Of a stretch of DNA of 64,000 bases, positions 53,366-61,948 are shown in pieces (position 1 is the first letter of the stretch; each line of letters begins with the position of its first letter). Location of the stretch: assembly GCF_019449275.2 (NCBI RefSeq), contig NZ_JAHZQZ020000002.1, positions 1-64,000 of the forward strand. The letters run 5' to 3'. This DNA is from Microbacterium sp. HD4P20 (GTDB taxonomy: Bacteria > Actinomycetota > Actinomycetes > Actinomycetales > Microbacteriaceae). Under the pieces are notes generated by a model. It saw only the letters and a program-made list of their open reading frames with translations. It was not told where the DNA came from and did no database searches. Position numbers and translations under genes: made by a program.

Positions 53366-54166
53366 TCACATTCCGGCGCGCGCGAAGGCCGTCGTGGGCA
53401 GGTCGACGCTCGTGGCGCCGCCGTCGACCGGGATCACCGCGCCGCTGATGTAGGAAGAGGCCGGAGACGCCAGGAAGAAGATGACCTCGGCGATCTCCTG
53501 AGGCTCGGCCGGTCGCGCCAGGGGCACGTCGGCGGTGACGGTGCGGTAGGCGGCCGCCCGGTCGTCCAGTCTCGCCGCGTCGGCGAACTCGTCCATCTCG
53601 GCATCGGCCATGGGCGTGCGCACCCAGCCGGGGCAGATCGCATTCGCACGCACGCCGTCGCGACCGTAGTCTCGCGCGATCGATCTGGTCAATCCGATGA
53701 GGGCGTGCTTGGCCGTCGTGTAGCCGACCGTGCTCGGGCCGGCGGCCAGCCCTGCGAGCGAGGAGACGACGACCACGCTCCCCCGGGCCGCGCGGAGCCG
53801 GTCGATCGCGGCGCGCAGGAATACGAACGCCGACTCGAGGTTGCCCCGCATGCTGGCAGCCCAGTCCTCGTCGCTGGTATCGGCGAGCGCGGCGAACCCG
53901 TGTCCGCCGGCGTTGGCGACGACGGCATCCAGCCGACCGTGCTCCGCCATGATGGTGGCGACCGCGGCTTCGCTGTCGCGCGGATCGGCCGCATCTGCCG
54001 TGAGCGCCCGTGCGCCGATGCGCTCCGCGACTCTCTCGACGAGGGGGGCGCGGCGCCCGATGACGACCACGCGCCAGCCGGCCGCGGCGAATCGCGTCGC
54101 GGCGGCCTCGCCGATGCCCGTGCCGCCGCCGGTGATGGCGACCACCCGCTGATCATCGCCGGCCAT
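53366..54166 (-). CDS. Short-chain dehydrogenase/reductase
   Basis: Classical SDR of 266 aa. The NAD(P) motif TGGGTGIGEAAA is at residues about 11-22, NAG occurs in VVANAGGHGF, the catalytic Ser in VVVVSSLAGLA and the YxxxK pair in GYTTAKHALIG. The terminal ISGAVIPVDGGATS block is standard. The Asn-Ala-Gly and catalytic residues are complete, so it should be an active alcohol/ketone oxidoreductase; the substrate is unknown. Its start lies 14 nt inside the upstream tetR gene, so the two form one operon, and it may act on the alcohol or aldehyde side of the amine pathway. Confidence 0.9.
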   Translation of the reverse strand: MAGDDQRVVAITGGGTGIGEAAATRFAAAGWRVVVIGRRAPLVERVAERIGARALTADAADPRDSEAAVATIMAEHGRLDAVVANAGGHGFAALADTSDEDWAASMRGNLESAFVFLRAAIDRLRAARGSVVVVSSLAGLAAGPSTVGYTTAKHALIGLTRSIARDYGRDGVRANAICPGWVRTPMADAEMDEFADAARLDDRAAAYRTVTADVPLARPAEPQEIAEVIFFLASPASSYISGAVIPVDGGATSVDLPTTAFARAGM

Positions 54167-54776
54167 GCTGTCCTGCCTCGCCGTGGCGTGCCGTCTTCAG
54201 TCCGTCCAGGAGGCAGCGGATCGCGCGCACGAATCGCTCGGCCGATTCGGGGTCGCGCGCGGCCGCGATCCCGGCATCCCGAAGGCTGGACGACAACAGG
54301 ACCGCCAGCGACTCGGGGTCGGCGTCGGCCGAGAGCTCGCCGCGTTCTCTCGCCGCCGCCAGCTCGGCACCGATGGCTTCGCGGTAGCCGCGGGAACCGG
54401 CCCCACCACCTTCGCGGAATCCCACGAGGGCCGGGCCCGACACGCTGTAGAAACGCCCGAGCGCGCCGCCGCTCGAGAACTCGATCATCGTGCGCGCGTA
54501 CTCCTCGATGCGCTCTTCCCACGCGTCGAAGGCGGCGACCCGGGCACGGGCGAGATCCAGCAGCATGCGACCCGCCCGGTCGTACGCCGCCCGCAGCATC
54601 TCGTCGCGACCGTCCGGAAAGTGCGCGTACACGGTGGCGCGTGCCACACCCGCTCGCTCCGCGATGCTCTCGATGGTGGCGGCTCCGAGGCCTCCGTCCT
54701 CGATGAGACCCAGGGTGGCGGTGAGGATGTCGTCGCGCATCACACTGCGACGTCTTTCCCGAGCGGCGGTGGTCAT
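54153..54776 (-). CDS. TetR-family transcriptional regulator
   Basis: A 207-aa repressor-type protein with the HTH at residues about 15-55 (GAATIESIAERAGVARATVY then AHFPDGRDEML) and a helical ligand-binding domain. The SDR gene overlaps its end, and the APH kinase gene is divergent from it across 80 nt containing a dyad at 54795-54813. It probably represses both its own operon and the kinase/PLP operon. ATG at 54776 has GAGGCTCG just upstream. Confidence 0.9.
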   Translation of the reverse strand: MTTAARERRRSVMRDDILTATLGLIEDGGLGAATIESIAERAGVARATVYAHFPDGRDEMLRAAYDRAGRMLLDLARARVAAFDAWEERIEEYARTMIEFSSGGALGRFYSVSGPALVGFREGGGAGSRGYREAIGAELAAARERGELSADADPESLAVLLSSSLRDAGIAAARDPESAERFVRAIRCLLDGLKTARHGEAGQHGRR

Positions 54777-54794
54777 CGAGCCTCACTAGAACGA

Positions 54795-54813
54795 GAGTCT
54801 GGAAACTGGACTC
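54795..54813. promoter_or_regulatory. TetR operator candidate upstream of the kinase/PLP operon
   Basis: GAGTC (54795-54799) and GACTC (54809-54813) form a 19-nt dyad around TGGAAACTG in the divergent region of tetR and the kinase gene. The site is 19 nt from the tetR start. Size and position fit a TetR operator; the arms are short. Confidence 0.5.
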
Positions 54814-54856
54814 CGAGTATGGCATAGTGACGCCACGACCACCAGAGAGGTTTCCG

Positions 54857-55900
54857 ATGGAGATCGATGCCGCCTTCGAACTCGTGCAACGCACCCTTCC
54901 GCTGTACGGGATGGATCAGGAGTGCGCGGTGACGTTCGTGAAGTACCGCGAGAACCACGTCTTCCGCGTCGATGCACCCGACGGCGGCTCGGTTGCGGTG
55001 CGCCTGCATCGCCCGGGTTATCGCGATCAGCAGGAGATCCTCACCGAGCTCGCATATCTCGATGCCCTCGGCAGAGCCGGTGTTCCTGTCCCTGATGTGC
55101 TGCGCGCCCAAGACGGACGCCTCGTGTGCGACGTCGCCGTCGGCGAGCACGCGCGCAGCGTGTCCGTGCAGCGGTGGATAGACCACGCGACCCCCTTCGG
55201 CGACATCGACGGCGCGCTCTCCGGTCGCCATGACCCGCCCGCCGCGCAGTTTCGTGACATCGGCGTCGTGCTGGCCCGGCTGCACGACGCCGAAGCCATG
55301 GTCGGTCGACCGGGTTCCTTCCGGCGCGACGCCTGGGACGCGGATGGACTCGCGGGCAGCCGCCCCCTGTGGGGCGATCCGGCAGCGCTGCCCGGCCTCA
55401 CGCCGAGGGACAGGGATTCGGTGGCTCGCGGGAAGGTCCACGTTCACCGCAGGCTACGGGCGCTCGACACAGGTCCCGAGGTTTTCGGCATCATCCACGC
55501 GGATGCGACGCCCGAGAACGTGCTGATCACCCCCGACGGCGTCGTGCTCATCGACTTCGACGACTTCGGCACGGGGTGGTTCGCCTTCGATCTGGTGACG
55601 GCGCTCTTCCACCACGCGCGCAACCCCCGCTACCCCGAGTTCGAGCGCGCCCTCCGCGACGGGTACTCGGAACTGCGCCCGCTCCCGCCCGCCGAGGAAT
55701 CCGCGTGGGACGACCTCATGCTGGCGCGCGGCCTGACGTACCTGGGGTGGGCCGCCGAGCGGCCCGGCGACCCGGCCTCCGATTTCATCACCGAGGTCGT
55801 CGCTCCGTGGGTCGCTCGCATCGCCGACGCCGCCACCGCGGGCGAACCGGCCCCCTGGCGCGTGAGGGCGCTCGACGACGAACGACAGGAACACCGATGA
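54857..55900 (+). CDS. APH-type phosphotransferase (hydroxylysine kinase-like)
   Basis: Small-molecule kinase of 347 aa with the aminoglycoside phosphotransferase/choline kinase fold. The N-lobe has VTFVKYRENHVFRVD and the Lys-equivalent basic strand VAVRLHRPGY; the catalytic loop is IIHADATPENVL (Asp acting as base, Asn for metal) and the metal Asp is in LIDFDDFGTGW. Its gene overlaps a class III aminotransferase-fold gene by ATGA. That pairing is known from hydroxylysine kinase plus 5-phosphohydroxylysine phospho-lyase, so phosphorylation of an amino alcohol is the best guess; an aminoglycoside resistance role is less likely. AGAGAGG precedes ATG 54857. Confidence 0.82.
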   Translation: MEIDAAFELVQRTLPLYGMDQECAVTFVKYRENHVFRVDAPDGGSVAVRLHRPGYRDQQEILTELAYLDALGRAGVPVPDVLRAQDGRLVCDVAVGEHARSVSVQRWIDHATPFGDIDGALSGRHDPPAAQFRDIGVVLARLHDAEAMVGRPGSFRRDAWDADGLAGSRPLWGDPAALPGLTPRDRDSVARGKVHVHRRLRALDTGPEVFGIIHADATPENVLITPDGVVLIDFDDFGTGWFAFDLVTALFHHARNPRYPEFERALRDGYSELRPLPPAEESAWDDLMLARGLTYLGWAAERPGDPASDFITEVVAPWVARIADAATAGEPAPWRVRALDDERQEHR

Positions 55901-57189
55901 CCGAAGATCTGCTCGAGCGACGCTTCGCCACCATCGGACGCCACTCGCCGCTGTTCTACGACCAGCCCGTTCACCTCGTCTCGGGTTCGGGGGTGTGGCT
56001 GACCGATGCGGATGGGCGCCGGTACCTGGACGCCTACAACAACGTGCCGCACGTGGGGCACGCCCACCCCCGCGTCGTCGAGGCGCTGTGCCGCCAGGCA
56101 GCGACCCTCAACATCCATACGAGGTACCTCGACGAACGCGTCGTCGAATACGCCGAGGAGCTGCTCGGCCGCTTCGAGCCCGAGCTCGATCGCGTGGTGT
56201 TCGCCAACAGCGGTTCGGAGGCGAACGAGCTCGCCTTCCGCGTAGCCCTGCAGCACACGGGCGCCCGCGGCATCCTGGTCACGGATTACAGCTACCACGG
56301 CAACACCTCGCTGCTGGCCGGGCTCACCACCGGGCTCAAGACGCACGAGGGACTCGCGCCGCACGTGCGTTCGTTCCCGGTGCCCGATATGGACGCCGCC
56401 GCCAACGATGGGCGGGACCCCGCCGTTGTGCGCGACGAAGCACTCCGCCACGTCGACGAGGCCATCGACCAGTTGCTGGGATCGGGCTTCGGGGTCGCCG
56501 CGGTCATCGTGGAGTCGATCTTCTCCACCGAGGGTCTTCCCCGCGTGCCGGCCGGCTTCGTCGAAGGCGTCGCCGCTCGCGTACGAGCGGCTGGCGGACT
56601 GGTGATCGGCGATGAGGTCCAGGCGGGACTGGGACGCACCGGGAGCACGTTCTGGGGCTATCAGCGATATGACCTCGTTCCCGACCTGGTGACGCTGGGC
56701 AAGCCGCTCGGCAACGGCCACCCGCTGGCGGCCACTGTCACGACGGCGGCGCTGTGGGAAGAGTTCGGCGCCCGCAACGAGTTCTTCAACACCTTCGCCG
56801 GCAATCCGGTTTCGTCCGCGGTGGGTCTGGAAGTGCTGCGGATCATCGACGACGAGGGTCTCTTCGCCCGATCGGCGCGTCTCGGTTCTGTCATCCGCAG
56901 CGACCTGACACAGCTGACCGCCCAGCACGATCGGCTCGGCCCGGTCAAAGGCGACGGACTGTTCTTCGGCTTCTCGGTGTTCGAGGATGCCGGTCATGCG
57001 CGCCCGGACGGCCCGGCCACGCGCCGACTGGTGGAGGAGGTGAAGCGACGTGGTGTTCTGCTCAGCCGCATCGGTCCGACCGGATCGGTGCTGAAGATCC
57101 GGCCGCCCCTCGCCCTGCAGGACGAGGACGTCCCGACTCTGACGGGTGCGCTGCGCGAGTCCGTCCTGACCGTTCTCGGTCAGCCATGA
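55897..57189 (+). CDS. Class III PLP enzyme, probable amino-alcohol-phosphate phospho-lyase
   Basis: A 430-aa fold type I PLP enzyme. FANSGSEANELAFRVA binds the cofactor phosphate, DYSYHGNT and GDEVQAGLGRTGSTFWGY carry the ring-contacting Asp region, and the Schiff-base Lys is in LVTLGKPLGNGHP. The TLGKPLGNGHP context and YNNVPHVGHAHPRVV block match the AGXT2L (ethanolamine-phosphate and phosphohydroxylysine phospho-lyase) group rather than GABA aminotransferases. Such enzymes release phosphate and ammonia to leave an aldehyde, which would feed the aldehyde dehydrogenases nearby. It overlaps the kinase gene, so both are made together. Group assignment is from motif resemblance; reaction is inferred. 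Confidence 0.82.
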   Translation: MTEDLLERRFATIGRHSPLFYDQPVHLVSGSGVWLTDADGRRYLDAYNNVPHVGHAHPRVVEALCRQAATLNIHTRYLDERVVEYAEELLGRFEPELDRVVFANSGSEANELAFRVALQHTGARGILVTDYSYHGNTSLLAGLTTGLKTHEGLAPHVRSFPVPDMDAAANDGRDPAVVRDEALRHVDEAIDQLLGSGFGVAAVIVESIFSTEGLPRVPAGFVEGVAARVRAAGGLVIGDEVQAGLGRTGSTFWGYQRYDLVPDLVTLGKPLGNGHPLAATVTTAALWEEFGARNEFFNTFAGNPVSSAVGLEVLRIIDDEGLFARSARLGSVIRSDLTQLTAQHDRLGPVKGDGLFFGFSVFEDAGHARPDGPATRRLVEEVKRRGVLLSRIGPTGSVLKIRPPLALQDEDVPTLTGALRESVLTVLGQP

Positions 57190-57347
57190 CGGGCCCGTGA
57201 CTCCCCGGACGTCGCGTTGACACAGCCGTAACACCGCTGGGGCCACCGCGAAACCTCTCGCAGCGAAGATCGAGTGACTGCGGCGAGAGAAGGGTGTAAA
57301 GTGCCACTGATCATATACGATCCTAGTTTCACGATGGGGTGAGACCG

Positions 57348-58298
57348 ATGACTACCCGATACGCATTCCCTCCCGCCTCTCCCGCCAGCGTCCTGGCGCT
57401 ACCGGACTACCGCGCGGCGGTCGGCGACGCGGTGGTCGCCCTCGATGTGCAAGCCGAGGCTCCGTCGAGCTTTCGCGGCGCGATTCGGGGGCAGTCCATC
57501 GGCGACGTGCACGTCCTCGGCATCGCCGCCGACGCGCACTCGGTCCATCGCACCGAGACGCTCATCAGGACGACGGCTCAGCACTACTTCAAGTTCACGC
57601 TGGTCGAACAGGGCGCCGGCCTCATCGTCCAGAACGGTCGCGAGACGGCGCTGAGCGCCGGAGACATGACCTTCTACGACACCGATCGCCCCTACTCGCT
57701 CATCTGCGCCGACGACACCCGCGTGTCGGTCGTCATGTTCCCGAAGGACCTTCTCGCCCTTCCGGCCGACCTGATCACCCGGCTGACAGCCACCAAGCTC
57801 GGCGCCGACTCCCCGGTGGGCGCGATCGTCCGCCCGTTCGTCGCCTCCCTGTCCGGGCAGATCGGCGAGCTCGACCCCTATGCGCTGCGCCGACTGTCAC
57901 GAGGCGCCATCGACATGATCTCGACGCTCATCGAGGACGGCGTCGATGCGCGCGTGGCCGAGTCGGCGCACGAGACCCTCGTGCGCCAGGTCCTGGACTA
58001 TATCGACGAGCACCTGCCGTCGCCCGACCTCTCCCCGCCCACGATCGCCTCCGCACACTTCGTCTCGGTGCGGCATCTGCACGCCGTGTTCAACGACCAG
58101 GGCACCACCGTCTCTACGGTTATCCGCAACCGCCGGCTCGAGCGATGCTATGACCAGCTCATCGATCCCCGATCGGCGGAGCGGTCAGTGACGGCGATCG
58201 CGTTGGACAACGGGTTCGTGGATGCCGCTCACTTCAGCCGTACCTTCCGTGCGCACTACGGCGTGCCGCCGAGCGCCATTCGTCCTCGGCGCCCCTGA
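57348..58298 (+). CDS. AraC-family transcriptional activator (FeaR-like)
   Basis: A 316-aa regulator. The N-terminal half matches the AraC-binding-like domain of FeaR/NphR proteins (QHYFKFTLVEQGAGLIVQNG, AGDMTFYDTDRPYSL), and the C-terminal 100 residues hold two HTH motifs (PPTIASAHFVSVRHLHAVFN, then VTAIALDNGFVDAAHFSRTF). In E. coli FeaR activates an amine oxidase and aromatic aldehyde dehydrogenase. Here it stands between the kinase/PLP operon and, convergent, an ABC/amidohydrolase operon, so it is a good candidate activator of the catabolic genes. GGGGTGAG precedes ATG 57348. Confidence 0.88.
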   Translation: MTTRYAFPPASPASVLALPDYRAAVGDAVVALDVQAEAPSSFRGAIRGQSIGDVHVLGIAADAHSVHRTETLIRTTAQHYFKFTLVEQGAGLIVQNGRETALSAGDMTFYDTDRPYSLICADDTRVSVVMFPKDLLALPADLITRLTATKLGADSPVGAIVRPFVASLSGQIGELDPYALRRLSRGAIDMISTLIEDGVDARVAESAHETLVRQVLDYIDEHLPSPDLSPPTIASAHFVSVRHLHAVFNDQGTTVSTVIRNRRLERCYDQLIDPRSAERSVTAIALDNGFVDAAHFSRTFRAHYGVPPSAIRPRRP

Positions 58299-58307
58299 AC
58301 CCGATCG

Positions 58308-59309
58308 TTACGCCGCCATCGCGAGGCTCCGGGCTTTCGCGGCAGCCAGCCGGACCCGCAGCACGTGCGTGACGGCGCTGAGCCCGATCGCGATGATGAG
58401 CGCCAGGCCACTCGCCACGGCCTGCCAGAAGGTGGTCACGCCCAGGAGCACGAGCGAGTTGTTGAGCGCGCCGTAGAAGAGCACCCCGACGACCACGCCG
58501 AAGATCGTCCCTTCGCCGCCGGTGAGTGCGACGCCGCCGAGGAGCACGGCGGTCAGCACCACCAGCTCGAAACCGGCTCCGAGCTGACCCGCCGGGGCGC
58601 TGTTGAGGCGCGCGATCACGATGGTCCCCGCGAACCCGGCCATCGCGCCGGAGAGGACGAACAGTCCGAACGGCAGCGTCTTGACCCGGACGCCGGAAAG
58701 GTAGGCGGCCTCGCGATTCACGCCGACGGCGTAGACGTGCCGGCCCGTCGGCGTGAAGGCGAGGAAGATCCCGGCCAGGATCAGCAGCACCGTCGCGATC
58801 CAGACCGAGAGAGGGATCCCGGCCACAGTGCCGACTCCGAGCAGGCCGAACTCGTCGCCGAAGTTGTTACGCGGCGTGGGGCTGATCAGCTGTGCGACAC
58901 CACGCACGGCGGTGAGGGTGCCGAGCGTCGTGATGAAGGAGTTCAACCCCAGGACGGTGACCACGAAGGCGTTGAAGAGGCCCACTGCCGCCCCCGCCGC
59001 GATCGCGAGGATGATGGCCACCATCGGGTTGCCCGAAGCCTTGTCCATCACCAGCGAGGCCACCACCCCGCCGAGCGCGAGGGTCGACCCTACCGACAAG
59101 TCGATGTATCCGGCGATGAGGAGCATCGCGACCGGGATGGCGACGATGGCGATCACCGCGCTGTCCTGCAGGATGCCGCGGATGTTCTGCCACCCGAAGA
59201 AGGCGTCCGTGGCGATCTGCACCCCGATCACCATCACGATCAGCACGATCAGCAGCGGGCTGCGCACGATCCCTCCGAGCGCGGCGCTGACGAAGCGGTT
59301 GTCTGTCAT
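58308..59309 (-). CDS. Ribose-type ABC transporter permease
   Basis: RbsC-like permease of 333 aa with about ten membrane spans. The signature region GVALTGGEGTIFGVVVGVLFYGAL, near residue 250, and GIIVTAIPV-like loop (AIVAIPVAMLLIAGYIDLSVG) are typical; the latter, with IDLSVGS, contacts the ATPase. It overlaps the ATPase gene by ATGA. With the ATPase and binding protein it forms an importer for a pentose, polyol or similar compound; no rbsD or rbsK is present, so ribose itself is not assumed. Confidence 0.9.
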   Translation of the reverse strand: MTDNRFVSAALGGIVRSPLLIVLIVMVIGVQIATDAFFGWQNIRGILQDSAVIAIVAIPVAMLLIAGYIDLSVGSTLALGGVVASLVMDKASGNPMVAIILAIAAGAAVGLFNAFVVTVLGLNSFITTLGTLTAVRGVAQLISPTPRNNFGDEFGLLGVGTVAGIPLSVWIATVLLILAGIFLAFTPTGRHVYAVGVNREAAYLSGVRVKTLPFGLFVLSGAMAGFAGTIVIARLNSAPAGQLGAGFELVVLTAVLLGGVALTGGEGTIFGVVVGVLFYGALNNSLVLLGVTTFWQAVASGLALIIAIGLSAVTHVLRVRLAAAKARSLAMAA

Positions 59310-60838
59310 CGGATCGTTCCTTCGGGGATGTCGATGATGCGGGTATCGGGTGTGGTGTCGTGTACGGCAGACAGCAGTCCGTCGGCCGAGGTCTCCGAGA
59401 CCACGAGCTCGTCCACGACGGCTCCGCGCGCGAAGATGAGGCAGCGGTGGGCGAGGTCGACGACCTCTTCGGGTTCGTTGGTGGCGATCAGCACTCCGAC
59501 GCCGCGCTCCGCGGCGAGGCGCTTGACCGCGTCATAGATGTCTTTGCGGGCGCCGACGTCCACGCCCTGAGTGGGGTCGTCCAGCAGCATCACGCGCGTT
59601 CGGGCAGCGTCGTTCACCCACCGCCCGAGGAGGATCTTCTGCTGATTGCCTCCGCTGAAGCGCGCCGCCGGAAGCTCCGGGCTGACGGGCTTCAGCGAAA
59701 GCCAGGAGGCCACGCGATCGAACACGGACCGTTCAGCCGCGAGCGACCGGAAACCGCCCCGGCCCAAGCGGCGCATGGAGTTGACGACCGTGTTGTCGAG
59801 CGCGCTGAGCGAGCCGAAGAGCCCCTCCTTCGCCCGGTCGCTCGGCACGAGCGCGATTCCCCCTTTCAGCGCGCGCGCCGGCGACGAGGCGTCGCGCGGC
59901 ACGCCGTCGACACTCAGCGTCCCTCCCGATCGAGGGAGGCGACCGAAGAGCGTGCCGAAGAACCGCGTTCGGCCCGAGCCGATCAGTCCATAGCACGCGA
60001 CGATCTCTCCGGGAGCGACGGTGAGGTCGATCGGCCCCAGTCCCGGCCCCGTCAAGCCGCGAACCGCGAGCACCGGAGTGTCGGCGTAGCGCGGCGGCGC
60101 GGCGGGCTCGTGCGTCGCGCCGTGCCCGTCGCTGATCGCAGCGACCAGCGAGTCGCGAGTGATCGCCTCCCCGCGAGCCGACCAGACCGACCGGCCGTTG
60201 CGCATGACCGTGGCCGCGTCGGCCAGCTTGAGGACCTCGCCGAGAAGGTGCGTGACGTACAGGATGGCGATGCCACGGCCGGCAAGTTCGCGAACGAGTT
60301 CACCCAGGCGTTCCGCCTCGGCCCGCGAGAGCGCCGCTGTCGGCTCGTCCAGTATCAGGAGGCGCGCGTCGCGTTGGAGGACCTTGGCGATCTCCACCAT
60401 CTGCCGCTGGCCGATCGGCAAAGCGCCGACCTTCATGTCGGGATCGATGCCGTGCGCTCCGACTCTGGCAAGGGACTCACGGGTGAGTTCACGCTGCTCG
60501 CGGCGTCGGATCAGGCCCGCACGCGTGCGCTCCTGACCGATGAACAGGTTCTCGGCCACCGTGAGGTTCTCCAGCACGCTCAGATGCTGGTAGATGACCG
60601 CGACGCCGGCGCCGATCGCCTCTCGAGGAGAGAGGCCGGAGACCTCGCGGCCGTCCAGCTCGATCGTTCCGGAGCTGGGATGGACGCCCCCGCCCAGGCA
60701 CTTGATCAGAGTCGACTTTCCGGCGCCGTTGTGGCCGAGGAGGGCGTGCACTTCTCCGTCCGGGATGTGCAGGGTGACGTCGTCGAGGGCGACGGTCGCG
60801 CCGTAGCGCTTGGTGAGACCGTGGACGGCGACCGCCAT
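59306..60838 (-). CDS. Ribose-type ABC transporter double ATPase
   Basis: RbsA-like ATPase of 510 aa with two nucleotide-binding domains. The first has Walker A LLGHNGAGKST, signature region LPIGQRQMVEIAK and Walker B LLILDEPTAAL. The second has a degenerate Walker A (CYGLIGSGRTRFF), signature FSGGNQQKILLGRW and Walker B VMLLDDPTQGVDVG, the normal asymmetric pattern. ATG at 60838 has GGGAG 5 nt upstream; a GTG two codons earlier overlaps the ribosome site. It is 59 nt downstream of the binding-protein gene. Confidence 0.93.
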   Translation of the reverse strand: MAVAVHGLTKRYGATVALDDVTLHIPDGEVHALLGHNGAGKSTLIKCLGGGVHPSSGTIELDGREVSGLSPREAIGAGVAVIYQHLSVLENLTVAENLFIGQERTRAGLIRRREQRELTRESLARVGAHGIDPDMKVGALPIGQRQMVEIAKVLQRDARLLILDEPTAALSRAEAERLGELVRELAGRGIAILYVTHLLGEVLKLADAATVMRNGRSVWSARGEAITRDSLVAAISDGHGATHEPAAPPRYADTPVLAVRGLTGPGLGPIDLTVAPGEIVACYGLIGSGRTRFFGTLFGRLPRSGGTLSVDGVPRDASSPARALKGGIALVPSDRAKEGLFGSLSALDNTVVNSMRRLGRGGFRSLAAERSVFDRVASWLSLKPVSPELPAARFSGGNQQKILLGRWVNDAARTRVMLLDDPTQGVDVGARKDIYDAVKRLAAERGVGVLIATNEPEEVVDLAHRCLIFARGAVVDELVVSETSADGLLSAVHDTTPDTRIIDIPEGTIR

Positions 60839-60897
60839 GTCCACTCCCTTCGTGAGTGCGGGGTCGGGGCGGATCCATTCCGCCCCGACCGTGATGG

Positions 60898-61902
60898 TCA
60901 GCCGCCGAGTTCAGCGATGTAGGTCGCGAGGTTGGGGTCGTCGGCGGTCACGACCGTGACCGGCAGGTCGACGCTCGCGTCTTCGTCACCCTCCCCGAGG
61001 GCGATGGGGATGTCGATCACATTGGCAACGAGCTCTTCGAGCGAGAAGAAGGTGGCCGCGCGGAAGAATCCGCCTTCCTGCATCTTCTGCAGCAGGAACA
61101 CATTGGGATCGAGTCCCCCGACGTACGTGCTGGGGTCGTCCTCTGCGCGCCCCGAAGCCACCAGCGCCTGGTAGGCCCCCTGGGCGGCGTCTCCGACGGC
61201 GGAGACGACGATGTTGACGTCGGGATGCTGCGCGAGCAGGGCGGTCGTCACCGTCAGCCCCTCGTCGGGGGTGACGGCCTGCTGCTCGGCGACGATCTGC
61301 AGGTCGGGAGCAGTCTCGAGCAGGCCGTCGAGGAGCCCTTGAGTCCTCTCCTTTCCGATCTGACGCTCCGTCTCGTTCAGCACGATGACCTTCGCGTCGG
61401 GTCCGACATTCTCGAGGGCCCATTCGGCGGCGTTCTGACCGACGTCGTACCCGGACTGGTAGAAGCTGAACTGCAACGTCGCGTCCTGGTTCTCCATGTC
61501 GCCGCCGTAGGTGACCCAGTACTTCCCGGCGTCGCGGTACTGCTGCGCGATGCCTTCCAGGCTCGCCGGATCCACCGGGAACGACACGACGGCGTCGACG
61601 TCGCTGGTGAGGAACGTGTTGAGTTGGCTCACCTGCTTCTGAAGGTCCATCTCGTCATTCGTGAAGACGATCTCGACGCCCTTCTCGGCGGCGCGCGCTT
61701 CGACGATGCTCACGATCGCCCCGTATACCGGCAGCGCCGTGAACGGGTAGTCGAAGAGGATCTTGTCGACGGTGCCGCGTTCGGTCGGTGCCGCACTTTC
61801 CCCACCGCCCGCGTCGTCGGCAGTGGTGGTGCTGCAGCCCGAGAGGACGAGGCCGGCGGCGATCGCCGTGACCGTGGCGGTGATGCGGATGCTGTGCTTC
61901 AT
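60898..61902 (-). CDS. Ribose-type ABC transporter substrate-binding lipoprotein
   Basis: A 334-aa binding protein with signal peptide and lipobox LVLSGC. It shows the type 1 fold of RbsB relatives: DAVVSFPVDPASLEGIAQQY in the N-lobe and VNIVVSAVGDAAQGAYQALV in the C-lobe (the D in a typical ligand-contact loop is replaced by a G-D pair). AAGGAG precedes ATG 61902; the longer frame has no such site. It heads the ABC part of an operon whose first gene is an amidohydrolase, 46 nt upstream. The ligand is unknown and may not be a sugar. Confidence 0.88.
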   Translation of the reverse strand: MKHSIRITATVTAIAAGLVLSGCSTTTADDAGGGESAAPTERGTVDKILFDYPFTALPVYGAIVSIVEARAAEKGVEIVFTNDEMDLQKQVSQLNTFLTSDVDAVVSFPVDPASLEGIAQQYRDAGKYWVTYGGDMENQDATLQFSFYQSGYDVGQNAAEWALENVGPDAKVIVLNETERQIGKERTQGLLDGLLETAPDLQIVAEQQAVTPDEGLTVTTALLAQHPDVNIVVSAVGDAAQGAYQALVASGRAEDDPSTYVGGLDPNVFLLQKMQEGGFFRAATFFSLEELVANVIDIPIALGEGDEDASVDLPVTVVTADDPNLATYIAELGG

Positions 61903-61948
61903 GGTGCTCCTTGGTTGTGTGCTTCGGGTGACAGCGGACGCTGATGCG

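Noticed and set aside
54857..55900. Aminoglycoside resistance phosphotransferase
   Set aside because: The fold is shared by many metabolic kinases; overlap with a PLP enzyme and the catabolic context favour a metabolic substrate.
58308..61902. Naming the ABC importer rbsABC for ribose
   Set aside because: No rbsD, rbsK or ribose regulator; the leading gene is an amidohydrolase, so the ligand is left open.
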